This document shows positions 16,074 to 25,899 of a stretch of 33,720 bases of DNA, piece after piece. The notes beneath the pieces are model-generated. The model did not search any database, had not been told where the DNA came from, and was given only the letters and a program-made list of their open reading frames with translations. The DNA comes from Bacteroidia bacterium. GTDB lineage: Bacteria > Bacteroidota > Bacteroidia > UBA4408. The stretch lies in NCBI GenBank assembly GCA_023262495.1, contig JALRAS010000003.1, positions 26,692 through 60,411 on the forward strand, written 5' to 3'. Every line of letters begins with the position of its first letter. Positions within the stretch are counted from its first letter, which is position 1. A program made the position numbers and the translations under genes.

Positions 16074-19000
16074 ATGAAACGCTTTATCATTTTAACTCTT
16101 GCAGCATCTGCCTGCATTTTATTAGTATCGGGCCTCATGCAGGCCGATATGGTGTATACGCCTGAAACAGAAAATGCATTCATTCTCAAACTCAAAGAGA
16201 AATTCAAAAAAATGAACGATGCCATTCCTCAGGATCGTGTCTATTTGCAAACAGACAAAACATTTTACAGTCCGGGTGAAACTCTATGGTTTAGCGCTTA
16301 TGTGGTAGATGCCTCAGATATGGGGCGTTCGCAAAAAAGTGACGTGCTCAATATTCAATTAATATCACCCAAAGGAAGTATTGAAAATGCTTACCGACTG
16401 ATTTGTAAAAATGGAAAAGCTGCCGGTGATTTTACTTTTTCGGAAAACATGCAAGGCGGCATTTATAAAATAAGGGCTTTTACAAATTGGCAAAAGAATG
16501 AGCCCGACAGTTTATTCTTCGAAAAGGAAATTACAGTTCAAAATTTTGTGGTGCCTCGATTAAAAATGAAGTTAGACTTTGATCGAAAGGCCTATGGAGC
16601 AGGCGATGAGGTGATTGCTAAACTTAATCTGGAGAGTAATTCTAATGAGCTGCTGGCAAACTATCCGTTCGAGTATAAAGTGGATATTTCAGGAAAAGAA
16701 AAACTAAGACAGAGGGCAACCACGGATAAGGATGGAGCTATGCATATCAAGTTTAAATTACCCGAAAATCTACATACAAATGATGGCTTACTCAATATTG
16801 TGTTGGTATACGATGGTATTGATGAAAGTATTTCAAGAAGCATTCCAATAGTGCTCAATAAAATTTCACTTGATTTTTATCCCGAGGGGGGCGATTTGGT
16901 TGAAGGAATTCCAAATAAAATTGCATTCAAAGCGCTTAATGAATTTGGTAAGCCGGCAGATGTTGAAGGAGTAGTGCTCGATAAGCAAAATAATCAGGTG
17001 GCAACATTCAGCAGCTATCATCAGGGGATGGGTGCCTTCATATTGGCTTGTGAACCTGAAGCGGACTATACTGTAAAAATAACAAAACCCGAAGGAATTA
17101 ATCAGGAGTTTAGCTTGCCTCAAATGCTTGATGAAGGATATGTTTTGAATGTGGTTGAGCAAAATAGTAAAACATTGCAATTGTCGGTTAAAGGAAGTGA
17201 GCATGAACAAATGTCATTGATTGCTCAGGTAAGAGGTAAGATTTATTACAGCACATCAATAGATCTTAAGTCCACAGAGGAAAAAATAAATATCCCACTT
17301 TCGATGTTCCCATTCGGTGTTTGTCAACTTACTTTGTTCGACAGCAAAGGCATCGCAAGATGCGAACGCCTTTTATTTGTAAACCGTCACAAGCAACTAA
17401 ATGTTAACATCACAACCGATAAAGAAAAGTATGCTCCACGAGAAAAGGTGACGGCACAAATTGCTGTATCAGATGAAAATGGTTCACCGGTGCCTGCTCG
17501 CTTAAGTTTGAGTGTAAGCAATGATGAACTGTTAAGTTTTGCAGATGATAAACAAGGCAATATCCTTTCTCAATTGTTTCTGCAGCAAGATTTACGCGGT
17601 AAAATAGAAGAGCCCGCTTTTTATTTTACCCAAGCACCAAAAGCCAAAGAAGGACTTGATTATGTGATGTTGACTAACGGTTGGAGACGTTTTAAATGGG
17701 AGCCCGTGCTGAATGGACAATTGCAAGTAGCAAAATTCAAGGGCGAGAAAGCCATTTTAAAGGCAACCGTGATTGATAACATGACAGGTAATCCTATGCC
17801 CGATGTAAAGGTAACTATCGGTAAGCAGGTATTGCAAACAAACCGGAATGGTATTTTTATATGTAAAAATTTAGACATTATTGAAAAGCCGAAACTTACC
17901 ATTCAAGTTCAAGGATTTGATAAATATGAGGAAATCATTGCTGATTTTTCTGATGAAAAAGTGATTTATTTATCAAACCAAAAACTTTTTGTAGTTCAAC
18001 ACGAAGAGCGAGAAATGATGGTGAATGAAGTGGGAGTGGAAAGAATTAATGATGTAGGAAGATTGGCAGTTGAAGATTTTGCTAAAGCTGCTGCTCCTGC
18101 GCAAATGCAAGATGAGATTAATCATCGTAAACAGGCTAGAGACAACCAAAAAATAGCACAAGCCGAAAAACCCGCAAATAATGCCCCTCACAATAGAAAT
18201 AACAAGAAACTTCCGCACGTAAATGCTGGCGTATTGGATGAAAATTTTAAATTCGTTGGTGCAAAGCTCGAAGTAAAAAATCAAGAACAACAAGCGGCAG
18301 GCGCTCAACATAATCCACTGCAATATTATCGCGCAAGAGTTTTTAACTGCCCCGATTACAGCCAAAATCAGGTTGCTCCCAGCAGAACAGATTTTCGTAA
18401 AACTGTTTATTGGAACCCCAATATTTTGATTGATAAAACAGGAAAAGCTACAATCAGTTTTTACAATAACGATGAGATTGCATCATTCAAATTCATTGCT
18501 GAAGGTATTGGTGCCAATGGAAGTCCCGCTTATGTCGAAAAGAAAATCTTTACACAATTGCCTTTTGAAATGAGTCTTAAAATGCCCGAAAATTTAATTC
18601 AAGATGATGAGATTTTTATTCCTCTGGTATTAAAAAATAACAGCCCTAGTATAATTAAAGGCAACTTAAAAGTTCAAATTTCAGAGGAAATGACCTTGCT
18701 TCAAAAACTTCCTGAAATAACCGAAATTCCTGCTTCAAATAGTATTACTCTTTATATGAAATACAAGGTTGGCGAAGCAAATAGTAATGCCAATATTTCG
18801 GTTGCTTTCAATGCCGGATCTGTTTCCGATGCGTTTGAACAAACCTTTAAAATACATGCAAAAGGATTTCCGGTAAACGTTTCTTTCAGCGGAAAAGAAA
18901 CCAATCGTGCCTATATGGTTGATGTCACCGAAATGGTTAAGGGATCATTAGTTGCCTCTGCCACAGCATACCCCAGTGTTGTAAGTGATTTAATGAAAGG

Positions 19001-20447
19001 GGTGGAAAGCATTTTCAGGGAGCCGGGTGGCTGTTTTGAACAAACATCAATGAGTAGCTATCCTAATATTTTGGTGAAGGATTATTTGCAAACAATTGGT
19101 AAGAAAGATCCCGAATTAGAGGCCAAAGCAAATCAACTGATTGAAAGGGGATACAAGAAGTTAATAGCTTTTGAAACAAAAGAAAAAGGTTACGAATGGT
19201 TTGGGGGGGCACCGGGACATGAGGCACTTACGGCATATGGTTTAATGCAATTTAATGATATGAAAAAAGTATATGCCGGTGTTGACCAAGCCATGATTGA
19301 TCGCACTGCTAATTGGTTGATGGCAAGCAAAGATGGTAAAGGTGGTTATAAGAGAAATGCTCGAGCATTAGACAACTTTGGTGGCGCAGACATGCAAATT
19401 ACAAACGCATATATTACTTATGCTCTTGCTTGCGCAAAGTATAACGATATCAATGTTGAGTTAGATCACTTGTATGAGCAAGCCAAATCATCAAAAGATG
19501 CTTATATACTTGGCCTTGCTGCCAATGCATTATTTGAGCATAACAAAGATAAAAGGGCAGGGAGTATTGTTGCTCAGTTGATTAAAATGCAGGAAGCAGA
19601 TGGCAGTTTTATGGGGGCATTGCATTCTATCACACGTAGTACTCATCATGCACTTAGAATTGAAACTACTTCATTGGCAATTATGGCAATGCTAAAAGCT
19701 GAGAATATTAATCATGTTGTAATGAATAATGCGGTTGCTTTTCTTATTGGTGCGCGCAGCGGATATGGAGATTTTGGCAATACACAGTCAACAATTATGG
19801 CTTTGAAAGCGCTCACGCAATATGCTAATTACGCAAAGCAAACCAATGAGGCAGGTATACTTGAAATGTATGTAGATGGAAAAAAAGTATCTGAAAAACC
19901 ATACAAGGCAGGCGAACGAGAAGCTATAGTTATCAGCGGCCTTGAAAAACATTTAACTGCAGGAAAAAATAAGCTTGAGCTAAAATACAAGCAAGCACGC
20001 AATCCACTTCCATATAGCATAGCTGTTTCTTGGAATACAACTAAGCCGGCATCGCACAGTGAATGTCAAGTTGATTTAAATGTGGCCTATCAAAAATCAA
20101 CAGTTAAAACAGGAGAAACAATCAGATTAAAGGTTACATTGGAAAACAAAACGGAGCAGGGCCTGCCTAGTACAATGGCCATTGTTGGAATACCTGCAGG
20201 TTGCAGCGTACAACCATGGCAACTAAAAGAATTACAGGATAAAAAGTTAATTGATTACTATGAAATTAGCGGAAATAAGCTCAATATCTATTATCGACAA
20301 ATGGCGCCCCGCGAAACCAAACAACTCAATTTTGATTTAAAAGCTGAGGTGAAAGGGAAGTTTTTGGCACCTGCAAGTTGCGCCTATCTGTATTATACCA
20401 ACGAATTCAAAAACTGGCAGTCGACACCTGTATTGGAAGTGCTTTAA
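16074..20447 (+). CDS. alpha-2-macroglobulin-like protein with thioester
   Basis: A 1457-residue exported protein; A2M relatives trap proteases in the periplasm or at the surface. A hydrophobic N-terminus (1-24) acts as signal. An MG2-like domain follows at about 52-145 (DRVYLQTDKTFYSPGETLWF), then further MG domains (about 170-620). A linker of about 100 residues (643-745) is rich in Lys, Arg, Gln and Asn. The A2M domain opens at about 779 (YWNPNILIDKTGKATISF). The thioester site is PGGCFEQTSMSSYPNILV with Cys 987 and Gln 990. The helical thioester domain follows (GGAPGHEALTAYGLMQF, residues from about 1045). No lipobox is convincing (C14 has Ala at -3). No penicillin-binding partner pbpC is adjacent, unlike many proteobacterial cases. 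Ends with a bidirectional terminator. Confidence 0.88.
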   Translation: MKRFIILTLAASACILLVSGLMQADMVYTPETENAFILKLKEKFKKMNDAIPQDRVYLQTDKTFYSPGETLWFSAYVVDASDMGRSQKSDVLNIQLISPKGSIENAYRLICKNGKAAGDFTFSENMQGGIYKIRAFTNWQKNEPDSLFFEKEITVQNFVVPRLKMKLDFDRKAYGAGDEVIAKLNLESNSNELLANYPFEYKVDISGKEKLRQRATTDKDGAMHIKFKLPENLHTNDGLLNIVLVYDGIDESISRSIPIVLNKISLDFYPEGGDLVEGIPNKIAFKALNEFGKPADVEGVVLDKQNNQVATFSSYHQGMGAFILACEPEADYTVKITKPEGINQEFSLPQMLDEGYVLNVVEQNSKTLQLSVKGSEHEQMSLIAQVRGKIYYSTSIDLKSTEEKINIPLSMFPFGVCQLTLFDSKGIARCERLLFVNRHKQLNVNITTDKEKYAPREKVTAQIAVSDENGSPVPARLSLSVSNDELLSFADDKQGNILSQLFLQQDLRGKIEEPAFYFTQAPKAKEGLDYVMLTNGWRRFKWEPVLNGQLQVAKFKGEKAILKATVIDNMTGNPMPDVKVTIGKQVLQTNRNGIFICKNLDIIEKPKLTIQVQGFDKYEEIIADFSDEKVIYLSNQKLFVVQHEEREMMVNEVGVERINDVGRLAVEDFAKAAAPAQMQDEINHRKQARDNQKIAQAEKPANNAPHNRNNKKLPHVNAGVLDENFKFVGAKLEVKNQEQQAAGAQHNPLQYYRARVFNCPDYSQNQVAPSRTDFRKTVYWNPNILIDKTGKATISFYNNDEIASFKFIAEGIGANGSPAYVEKKIFTQLPFEMSLKMPENLIQDDEIFIPLVLKNNSPSIIKGNLKVQISEEMTLLQKLPEITEIPASNSITLYMKYKVGEANSNANISVAFNAGSVSDAFEQTFKIHAKGFPVNVSFSGKETNRAYMVDVTEMVKGSLVASATAYPSVVSDLMKGVESIFREPGGCFEQTSMSSYPNILVKDYLQTIGKKDPELEAKANQLIERGYKKLIAFETKEKGYEWFGGAPGHEALTAYGLMQFNDMKKVYAGVDQAMIDRTANWLMASKDGKGGYKRNARALDNFGGADMQITNAYITYALACAKYNDINVELDHLYEQAKSSKDAYILGLAANALFEHNKDKRAGSIVAQLIKMQEADGSFMGALHSITRSTHHALRIETTSLAIMAMLKAENINHVVMNNAVAFLIGARSGYGDFGNTQSTIMALKALTQYANYAKQTNEAGILEMYVDGKKVSEKPYKAGEREAIVISGLEKHLTAGKNKLELKYKQARNPLPYSIAVSWNTTKPASHSECQVDLNVAYQKSTVKTGETIRLKVTLENKTEQGLPSTMAIVGIPAGCSVQPWQLKELQDKKLIDYYEISGNKLNIYYRQMAPRETKQLNFDLKAEVKGKFLAPASCAYLYYTNEFKNWQSTPVLEVL

Positions 20448-20527
20448 CTACAATTGTTTTAGCTATTTACCGGTTGGGTTGAAATAATACCGAATGCCTG
20501 AATAGTTCAACCTTGCAGTTAGGGAGG

Positions 20528-20569
20528 AAAAAGAGAAAGCCGTTAGTTACTAACGGCTTTCTCTTTTTT
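20528..20569. terminator. bidirectional terminator between A2M-like gene and yceI
   Basis: A stem of at least 16 bp around AGAAAGCCGTTAG / CTAACGGCTTTCT with a 3-base loop, and A and T runs at the ends. It can stop transcription from both convergent genes. Confidence 0.9.
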
Positions 20570-20590
20570 GGGGAGATTTAAATGATAAGG

Positions 20591-21169
20591 TTATTTAGCT
20601 TGAGCGTATTCTAAATTTACAACTATGTTTACTTCATCAGCAACAACGGAAATTGCCTCGGTCATCACATTCCACTTTAAACCATATTCCATTCTTTTAA
20701 TACTTCCGGTAGCTTTAAATCCAGCTTTGGTATTACCATAAGGGTCTTTTTGTGTGCCTCGGTAAACGACATCAAATTTTACTTTTTTGGTTACGTCTCT
20801 TATCGTTAAGTCACCCTCTAAAATATATTTATTACCACTTACCTTTTTAAAAGAACTGCTTTTGAATTTCATTTGAGGATATTTCTCAGCGTTGAAAAAG
20901 TCATCACCCTGTAGGTGCTTATCACGCATTTCGTTGTCGGTATTGATTGATTTAACATCAACAGTAAAGGTAATATCAGCATCAGTAAAATCGGCATTTT
21001 TGGAAACGAGCGTTCCGTCAAAACTTTTAAAATTCCCTTCTGTTTCAGACACTGCGAGGTGTTCAACAGCAAATTTTACGTTGGAGTGTGAATTGTCAAG
21101 TTTCCAATTGGTTTGTGCAAACGCCATTGTTGACACGGCTAAAGATAAAATAGTTGTTAAGTTTTTCAT
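20591..21169 (-). CDS. YceI family periplasmic protein
   Basis: Signal peptide 1-18 (ends MAFAQ). The mature protein has the YceI pattern WKLDNSHSNVKFAVEHLAVSETEGNFKSFDGTL at the N-terminus, FTVDVKSINTDNEMRDKHLQGDDFFNAEKYPQMKF in the middle, and GNKYILEGDLTIRDVTKKV followed by the final strands. These eight-stranded lipocalin-like barrels bind polyisoprenoid lipids in characterised members. The ligand here is not known. Length is standard. The gene is monocistronic. Confidence 0.88.
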   Translation of the reverse strand: MKNLTTILSLAVSTMAFAQTNWKLDNSHSNVKFAVEHLAVSETEGNFKSFDGTLVSKNADFTDADITFTVDVKSINTDNEMRDKHLQGDDFFNAEKYPQMKFKSSSFKKVSGNKYILEGDLTIRDVTKKVKFDVVYRGTQKDPYGNTKAGFKATGSIKRMEYGLKWNVMTEAISVVADEVNIVVNLEYAQAK

Positions 21170-21351
21170 TGTTTTTAGTTAATTGTTTGTGCAAATGTTG
21201 GTAATAATAAATTTAAATTTGTTGATGTAGGATAAGATTTGAAAATCTTGATATAAACAAGAAAAACAAATTAGGGTTTATATTATTGTGTAAATTTTAT
21301 CATTAGAATAATTATTTTCGCAATCTTTTAAAACCGACAAACAAAATTAAA

Positions 21352-22239
21352 ATGAAAAATATAACTGTTATTGGCTCAGGGACAATGGGAAATGGTATTG
21401 CCCACGTTTTTGCGCAACATAATTTTAAGGTTAACTTGGTGGACATTTCACAAGCTGCACTCGATAAGGCTATTGCTACCATAACTAAAAACCTCGAAAG
21501 AATGGTTGCTAAAGGAACTATTACTGAGGAAATCAAAAGTCAAACACTCGGTAATTTAACCACTTACACCAATCTCAAGGAGGGGGCTGCAAATGCCGAT
21601 TTGGTTGTTGAAGCAGCAACCGAAAATCCCGAAATTAAGTTTCAGCTGTTCAAGGATCTTGATAGTTTTTGCAAACCTGAAACCATTTTGGCAAGCAATA
21701 CCTCAAGTATTTCTATTACCAAGATTGGCGCGCAAACCAAAAGGTCCGATAAGGTGATCGGAATGCATTTTATGAATCCGGTACCCGTGATGAAATTGGT
21801 TGAAGTGATCAGGGGTTACTCTACCTCAAATGAAACAACACAGGCCATCATGGATTTGTCTGTGCAACTCAATAAAATTCCTACTGAGGCCAATGATTAT
21901 CCGGGCTTTGTGGCTAATAGAATTTTGATGCCAATGATTAATGAAGCCATTATTTCATTACAAGAAGGTGTAGCAGGTGTTACCGAAATTGATACGGTAA
22001 TGAAACTGGGTATGGCACACCCAATGGGACCGCTTCAATTGGCAGATTTTATAGGTTTAGATGTTTGTTTGTACATCATGCGTGTATTATATGAAGGGTT
22101 GGGAAAAGATAAATATGCACCTTGCCCACTTTTAGTAAACATGGTTACGGCCGGACATCTTGGGGTGAAAAGTGGAAGCGGGTTTTATCAGTACACGGCC
22201 GGATCTAAAGAGCTTGTTGTTGCTCCTATGTTCAAATAG
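21352..22239 (+). CDS. hbd: 3-hydroxyacyl-CoA (3-hydroxybutyryl-CoA) dehydrogenase
   Basis: Oxidises 3-hydroxyacyl-CoA with NAD in beta-oxidation or butyrate-type metabolism. The N-terminal Rossmann motif is VIGSGTMGNGIAHVF (residues 5-19), followed by DIS at the adenine-binding end of strand 2. The catalytic region is KVIGMHFMNPVPVMKLVEVIRG (His about 140), and the dimerisation domain has YPGFVANRILMPMINEAI and KLGMAHPMGPLQLADFIGLD. Single-domain length (295) separates it from the two-domain FadB fusion. Substrate chain length cannot be told. A candidate -7 box TATTTTCG lies at about 21313. Confidence 0.9.
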   Translation: MKNITVIGSGTMGNGIAHVFAQHNFKVNLVDISQAALDKAIATITKNLERMVAKGTITEEIKSQTLGNLTTYTNLKEGAANADLVVEAATENPEIKFQLFKDLDSFCKPETILASNTSSISITKIGAQTKRSDKVIGMHFMNPVPVMKLVEVIRGYSTSNETTQAIMDLSVQLNKIPTEANDYPGFVANRILMPMINEAIISLQEGVAGVTEIDTVMKLGMAHPMGPLQLADFIGLDVCLYIMRVLYEGLGKDKYAPCPLLVNMVTAGHLGVKSGSGFYQYTAGSKELVVAPMFK

Positions 22240-22307
22240 TTTTTGAATTTCCTCATCTGATCGCCAATCATCAAAACAAGAAATTTTTTAAATTAAATTC
22301 AAAAGTG

Positions 22308-22315
22308 TAATTTTG
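22308..22315 (+). promoter_or_regulatory. -7 box upstream of the secreted two-repeat protein
   Basis: TAATTTTG, a full consensus match, with a T-rich stretch about 19 bases upstream for -33. The leader is about 16 bases. Confidence 0.55.
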
Positions 22316-22336
22316 ACACTTTAAAAATTAAATCCA

Positions 22337-24037
22337 ATGACAACAAAAAAAATAAAATCTACAGCCACATTGCTAATAGCATTTTTAATGTGTTTAAACA
22401 TGGGGCAAATCATGGCTCAAAACTTTGTATTTCACGCGGAATTTGTCAACGCTTGGTCGGGGCCTGGCTATTTGTTTACAAACGATATCAATGGTTATCC
22501 ATCTGTCACAGTGCAAGCAACATCAACTGATGATGAGTTCATTATTGAAGCTGACAACTATTACAACAAATGGGATAACTATTCAACCTGCGATGTGAAT
22601 GTGGTTACACCTTTTGTTTTTTATGGCAATACACCAGCTTTTGATCCCGGTAACTCATTTTTAACCGACAGCACCATTGTTGGAAGATACTACACCACAC
22701 GTATTCAAAACGTTGGTTATTCTTCTACCAATGTTATTATTATGGAGACAGATAGTTTACCGGTTGCTTTTGCAAGCGCCAATGCTGTGTCTCAAATTCC
22801 TGCCGCGAATGCTGTTCCTGCTAATGCAAGCGTTGAAGTAACGGTAAATTTAGAAAAAGCTAAAAGTGCGCAAGAAAAAGTTTACGTTCGCTATACTATT
22901 GATAACTGGGCTACATCTCAAGTAGTAGAGGTTAATTTTGCCAATCCTCAAGCCATTACTGGGAATGCCACTATACCGGCACATGTCGGTGGTGTAACTG
23001 TAAAGTATTACATCATGACAACAACCTACGATGTTTCAATGGGTGTGGGCAATTATGACCTAATTACCTTAAGGCAAGAAACCAATGCAGGTGCGAATTA
23101 TGAGTATACTGTGATGATGCCACTTGTAGGTACTGCTCAAATTACTTTTTTAGTGAACATGTCAAATCAAACAATCAGCGGAGGAGTCTTTGTTGCAGGC
23201 TCATTCAATGGTTTTAATACTACTGCAAATCCAATGACTGATATAGGCAATGGTGTTTATGCTACAACAATCACTGTTGATACCAATGTGGTTTTACAAT
23301 ACAAATTTTTAAATGGAACCCAATTCGAAAACGGAAATGCATCATGTGGTGTGGATGATGGTTTTGGGGGCTATAACAGATTTTATTCTGTACCAGAAGT
23401 AGACGATACCATTGCAGTTGTGTGCTTTAACGAATGCTCTAATTGTGCGTTACCTGCTTTTGCTGATGTTACTTTCCGAGTGAACATGAGTAGTCAAATC
23501 GTATCTCCGCAAGGTGTATTCTTAGCGGGCACTTTCAACAGCTTTAGTGCAACTGCCGACAGCATGATTGCAATTGGAAATGGAGTTTATGAGTTAACAC
23601 TAAACCTTGATACAACTCTTTCTGTTCAATATAAATTCGTAAACGGCAGTATATACGAAGCAGGAAATGCCGCATGCGGTGTAGCCGATGGATTGGGAGG
23701 TTTCAACCGTGTGTTAGATGTTCCGGGTGCTAATATAGTATTGCCTACAGTGTGCTTCAACGAATGTTCTGATTGCATCACTGTTGGAATGTCGCCTATA
23801 GGAAACAATAACATTAGCGTTTATCCGGTTCCTGTAAATGATATCTTGCATATCATACATAATCACAAGGGTAGCACCAATTTTGAGGTGATTAATCAAA
23901 TAGGTAGTATTGTTATATCAGGTAATCTATTGCCTAACACTGATACTATCAATTTGGAAAATCTTCCCGCAGGTATTTATTTTTTAAGACTCCAAGGTGA
24001 GAGTTTTAATGCGGTGAAGCGCTTTAGCAAAGACTAA
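22337..24037 (+). CDS. secreted protein with two E-set-like repeats and T9SS sorting domain
   Basis: Signal peptide 1-27 (ends IMAQ). Residues about 28-265 are a beta-rich domain without a recognised family. Two homologous ~105-residue repeats follow (about 267-372 and 375-482). Each has VNMSxQ, GVFxAGxFNxFxxTAxxM, IGNGVY, QYKFxNG, GNAxCGVxDGxGGxNR and VCFNECSxC. The AGxFN and GNGVY strands look like the glycogen-binding or starch-binding modules that bind polysaccharide, so carbohydrate binding is possible but inferred. Each repeat has its cysteines in the same places, so disulfides are likely. The final ~75 residues are a sorting domain (VYPVPVNDIL ... AGIYFLRLQG). Confidence 0.8.
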   Translation: MTTKKIKSTATLLIAFLMCLNMGQIMAQNFVFHAEFVNAWSGPGYLFTNDINGYPSVTVQATSTDDEFIIEADNYYNKWDNYSTCDVNVVTPFVFYGNTPAFDPGNSFLTDSTIVGRYYTTRIQNVGYSSTNVIIMETDSLPVAFASANAVSQIPAANAVPANASVEVTVNLEKAKSAQEKVYVRYTIDNWATSQVVEVNFANPQAITGNATIPAHVGGVTVKYYIMTTTYDVSMGVGNYDLITLRQETNAGANYEYTVMMPLVGTAQITFLVNMSNQTISGGVFVAGSFNGFNTTANPMTDIGNGVYATTITVDTNVVLQYKFLNGTQFENGNASCGVDDGFGGYNRFYSVPEVDDTIAVVCFNECSNCALPAFADVTFRVNMSSQIVSPQGVFLAGTFNSFSATADSMIAIGNGVYELTLNLDTTLSVQYKFVNGSIYEAGNAACGVADGLGGFNRVLDVPGANIVLPTVCFNECSDCITVGMSPIGNNNISVYPVPVNDILHIIHNHKGSTNFEVINQIGSIVISGNLLPNTDTINLENLPAGIYFLRLQGESFNAVKRFSKD

Positions 24038-24111
24038 AATTGGTTGTTTCTCTGACTTAATGCTGTTTATTTTTTAGTAGGCACGTAGATTGATATACAA
24101 CTAGTAGAATA

Positions 24112-24139
24112 GATTCTGTATTTTCTAATACTGAATTTG
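24112..24139 (+). repeat. hairpin element, copy 1 of a dispersed intergenic family
   Basis: GATTCTGTATTTTCTAATAC followed by TGAATTTG. The stem GTAT / ATAC encloses the loop TTTCTA in approximate form. It matches the copy at 33459 at about 24 of 28 positions, and the stem differences change paired bases together. Confidence 0.45.
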
Positions 24140-24263
24140 TGATAATTGTAATTGCTCCCTACTGTTTTGCATTTTTCTGACTTTTCATCTATGCGATTTA
24201 ATCCATAACCATTAGAATTGGTCTATAATTTCATTTATTATCAAAAAATTGAGGCAATCAGTT

Positions 24264-24271
24264 TATATTTG
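24264..24271 (+). promoter_or_regulatory. -7 box of the wbpD-wbpB operon
   Basis: TATATTTG, a full match to TAnnTTTG. A leader of about 10 bases precedes ATG 24287. It lies inside the longer frame that starts at 24218, which argues for the start at 24287. Confidence 0.6.
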
Positions 24272-24286
24272 CATAAAAATAGTAAG

Positions 24287-24862
24287 ATGGAAAAAGAATT
24301 TTTTGCGCATGAAAGCGCCTATATCGATGAAGGATGTTCAATAGGAAAGGGAACTAAAATATGGCACTTTAGCCACATCATGTCAAATTGTGTTTTGGGT
24401 GAAAATTGCAACATTGGACAAAATGTGGTGATTTCGCCATCTGTAACACTTGGAAGAAATGTAAAGGTTCAAAATAACGTGAGTATCTATACAGGTGTAT
24501 CCTGTGATGATGATGTTTTTCTTGGTCCCTCCATGGTATTTACCAATGTGATCAATCCAAGAAGTGCTGTGAATAGAAAAAGTGAATATGCCAAGACACA
24601 TGTTGGGAAGGGCGCTAGTATTGGAGCCAATGCAACCATTGTGTGCGGCCACAACATTGGTGAATACGCTTTCATAGGCGCAGGTGCCGTTGTTACTAAA
24701 AATGTACCCCCATATAGTTTATGGATCGGCAACCCTGCAAAGCAGGCGGGTTGGATGAGTGAATTTGGGCATCGTTTAAATTTTAAAGATGGCGTTGCCG
24801 TTTGCCCAGAATCAAATGAAACTTATCGTTTAGAAAACGGAGTAGTATCAAAAATAAAATAA
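24287..24862 (+). CDS. wbpD: WbpD-like UDP-sugar N-acetyltransferase (left-handed beta-helix)
   Basis: A hexapeptide-repeat acetyltransferase that uses acetyl-CoA to acetylate the 3-amino group of UDP-2-acetamido-3-amino-2,3-dideoxy-glucuronate, a precursor of surface polysaccharides. The sequence shows [20 protein letters not shown], repeated hexad turns ([19 protein letters not shown]), the loop [17 protein letters not shown], and the C-terminal [21 protein letters not shown]. Length 191 residues equals the family norm. A longer frame starts at 24218, but the promoter box lies within it, so ATG 24287 is used. wbpB follows 6 bases later. Confidence 0.88.
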   Translation: MEKEFFAHESAYIDEGCSIGKGTKIWHFSHIMSNCVLGENCNIGQNVVISPSVTLGRNVKVQNNVSIYTGVSCDDDVFLGPSMVFTNVINPRSAVNRKSEYAKTHVGKGASIGANATIVCGHNIGEYAFIGAGAVVTKNVPPYSLWIGNPAKQAGWMSEFGHRLNFKDGVAVCPESNETYRLENGVVSKIK

Positions 24863-24868
24863 ATTAAT

Positions 24869-25888
24869 ATGATAAAGTTTGCGGTAATAGGAGCAGGTCA
24901 TATTGGAAAGAGACATGCTGAAATGATTAAAAGACATGATGAAGCGCAGCTTACAGCGATTTGCGATGTGAGACCTATTGAAGATACTGATGCTGAAAAA
25001 TTTGGAGTCCCATACTTCAATAAAGTAGAAGATTTGTTTAATTCAGGAATAGATTTTGATGTGGTGAACATATGTACTCCCAACGGATTACATGCGCAGC
25101 ACTCCTTATTGGCACTTGAAAATAAAAAGCATATTGTTTGCGAAAAGCCCATGGCACTGCATAAGCACGACTGTGAAGCAATCATATATAAGGCCTTGCA
25201 GATGCATAAAAATGTTTTCTGTGTGATGCAAAATCGCTATTCACCTCCTTCGGCTTGGCTTAAGGATGTTGTGGAAAAAAAGATTATTGGTGATGTATAC
25301 ATGGTGCAACTCAATTGCTATTGGAACCGTGACGAACGGTATTATAAAAAAGGTGGTTGGAAAGGCACCGAAGATCTTGATGGTGGTACATTATTTACTC
25401 AGTTCTCTCACTTCATCGACATCATGTATTGGCTATTTGGTGATATTAAAGATGTTCAAGCTAAGTTTAGTGATTTTAACCATCAAAGCCTTACCACATT
25501 TGAAGATAGCGGTTTTGTGAACTTTAACTTTATCAATGGCGGCATGGGGGCTGTTAATTACTCCACATCAGTTTGGGATACCAACCTCGAAAGTTCGCTT
25601 ACCGTCATTGGCAGTAAAGGAAGCATAAAGATTGGTGGACAATATATGGACAAGGTGGAATACTGTCATATCAAGGATTATCAAATGCCTGAACTCGCGC
25701 CAACAAATCCTGCAAACGACTATGGTGCTTATAAAGGCTCAGCCAATAATCATGGTTTTATTATTGATAATGTTGTTGATACGCTCAAAGGAAGAACTAC
25801 CATTACCACCAATGCATTGGAGGGATTAAAAATTGTTGATATCATTGAGCGCATTTACAGCCTAAGAAATAACGGTAATAAGTCTTAA
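24869..25888 (+). CDS. wbpB: WbpB-like Gfo/Idh/MocA UDP-sugar dehydrogenase
   Basis: Oxidises UDP-N-acetyl-glucosaminuronate at C3, the step before transamination and WbpD-type acetylation. The NAD(P) motif VIGAGHIGKRHAEM opens the protein, CEKPMALHKHDC carries the active-site Lys (about residue 93), and GGTLFTQFSHFIDIMYWLFGD holds the conserved His. The sequence YWNRDERYYKKGGWKGTEDLDGG is specific to this subgroup. It starts 6 bases after wbpD. The other steps (WbpA dehydrogenase, WbpE aminotransferase, WbpI epimerase) are not in this window. Confidence 0.85.
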   Translation: MIKFAVIGAGHIGKRHAEMIKRHDEAQLTAICDVRPIEDTDAEKFGVPYFNKVEDLFNSGIDFDVVNICTPNGLHAQHSLLALENKKHIVCEKPMALHKHDCEAIIYKALQMHKNVFCVMQNRYSPPSAWLKDVVEKKIIGDVYMVQLNCYWNRDERYYKKGGWKGTEDLDGGTLFTQFSHFIDIMYWLFGDIKDVQAKFSDFNHQSLTTFEDSGFVNFNFINGGMGAVNYSTSVWDTNLESSLTVIGSKGSIKIGGQYMDKVEYCHIKDYQMPELAPTNPANDYGAYKGSANNHGFIIDNVVDTLKGRTTITTNALEGLKIVDIIERIYSLRNNGNKS

Positions 25889-25899
25889 GCCAAACGGGT

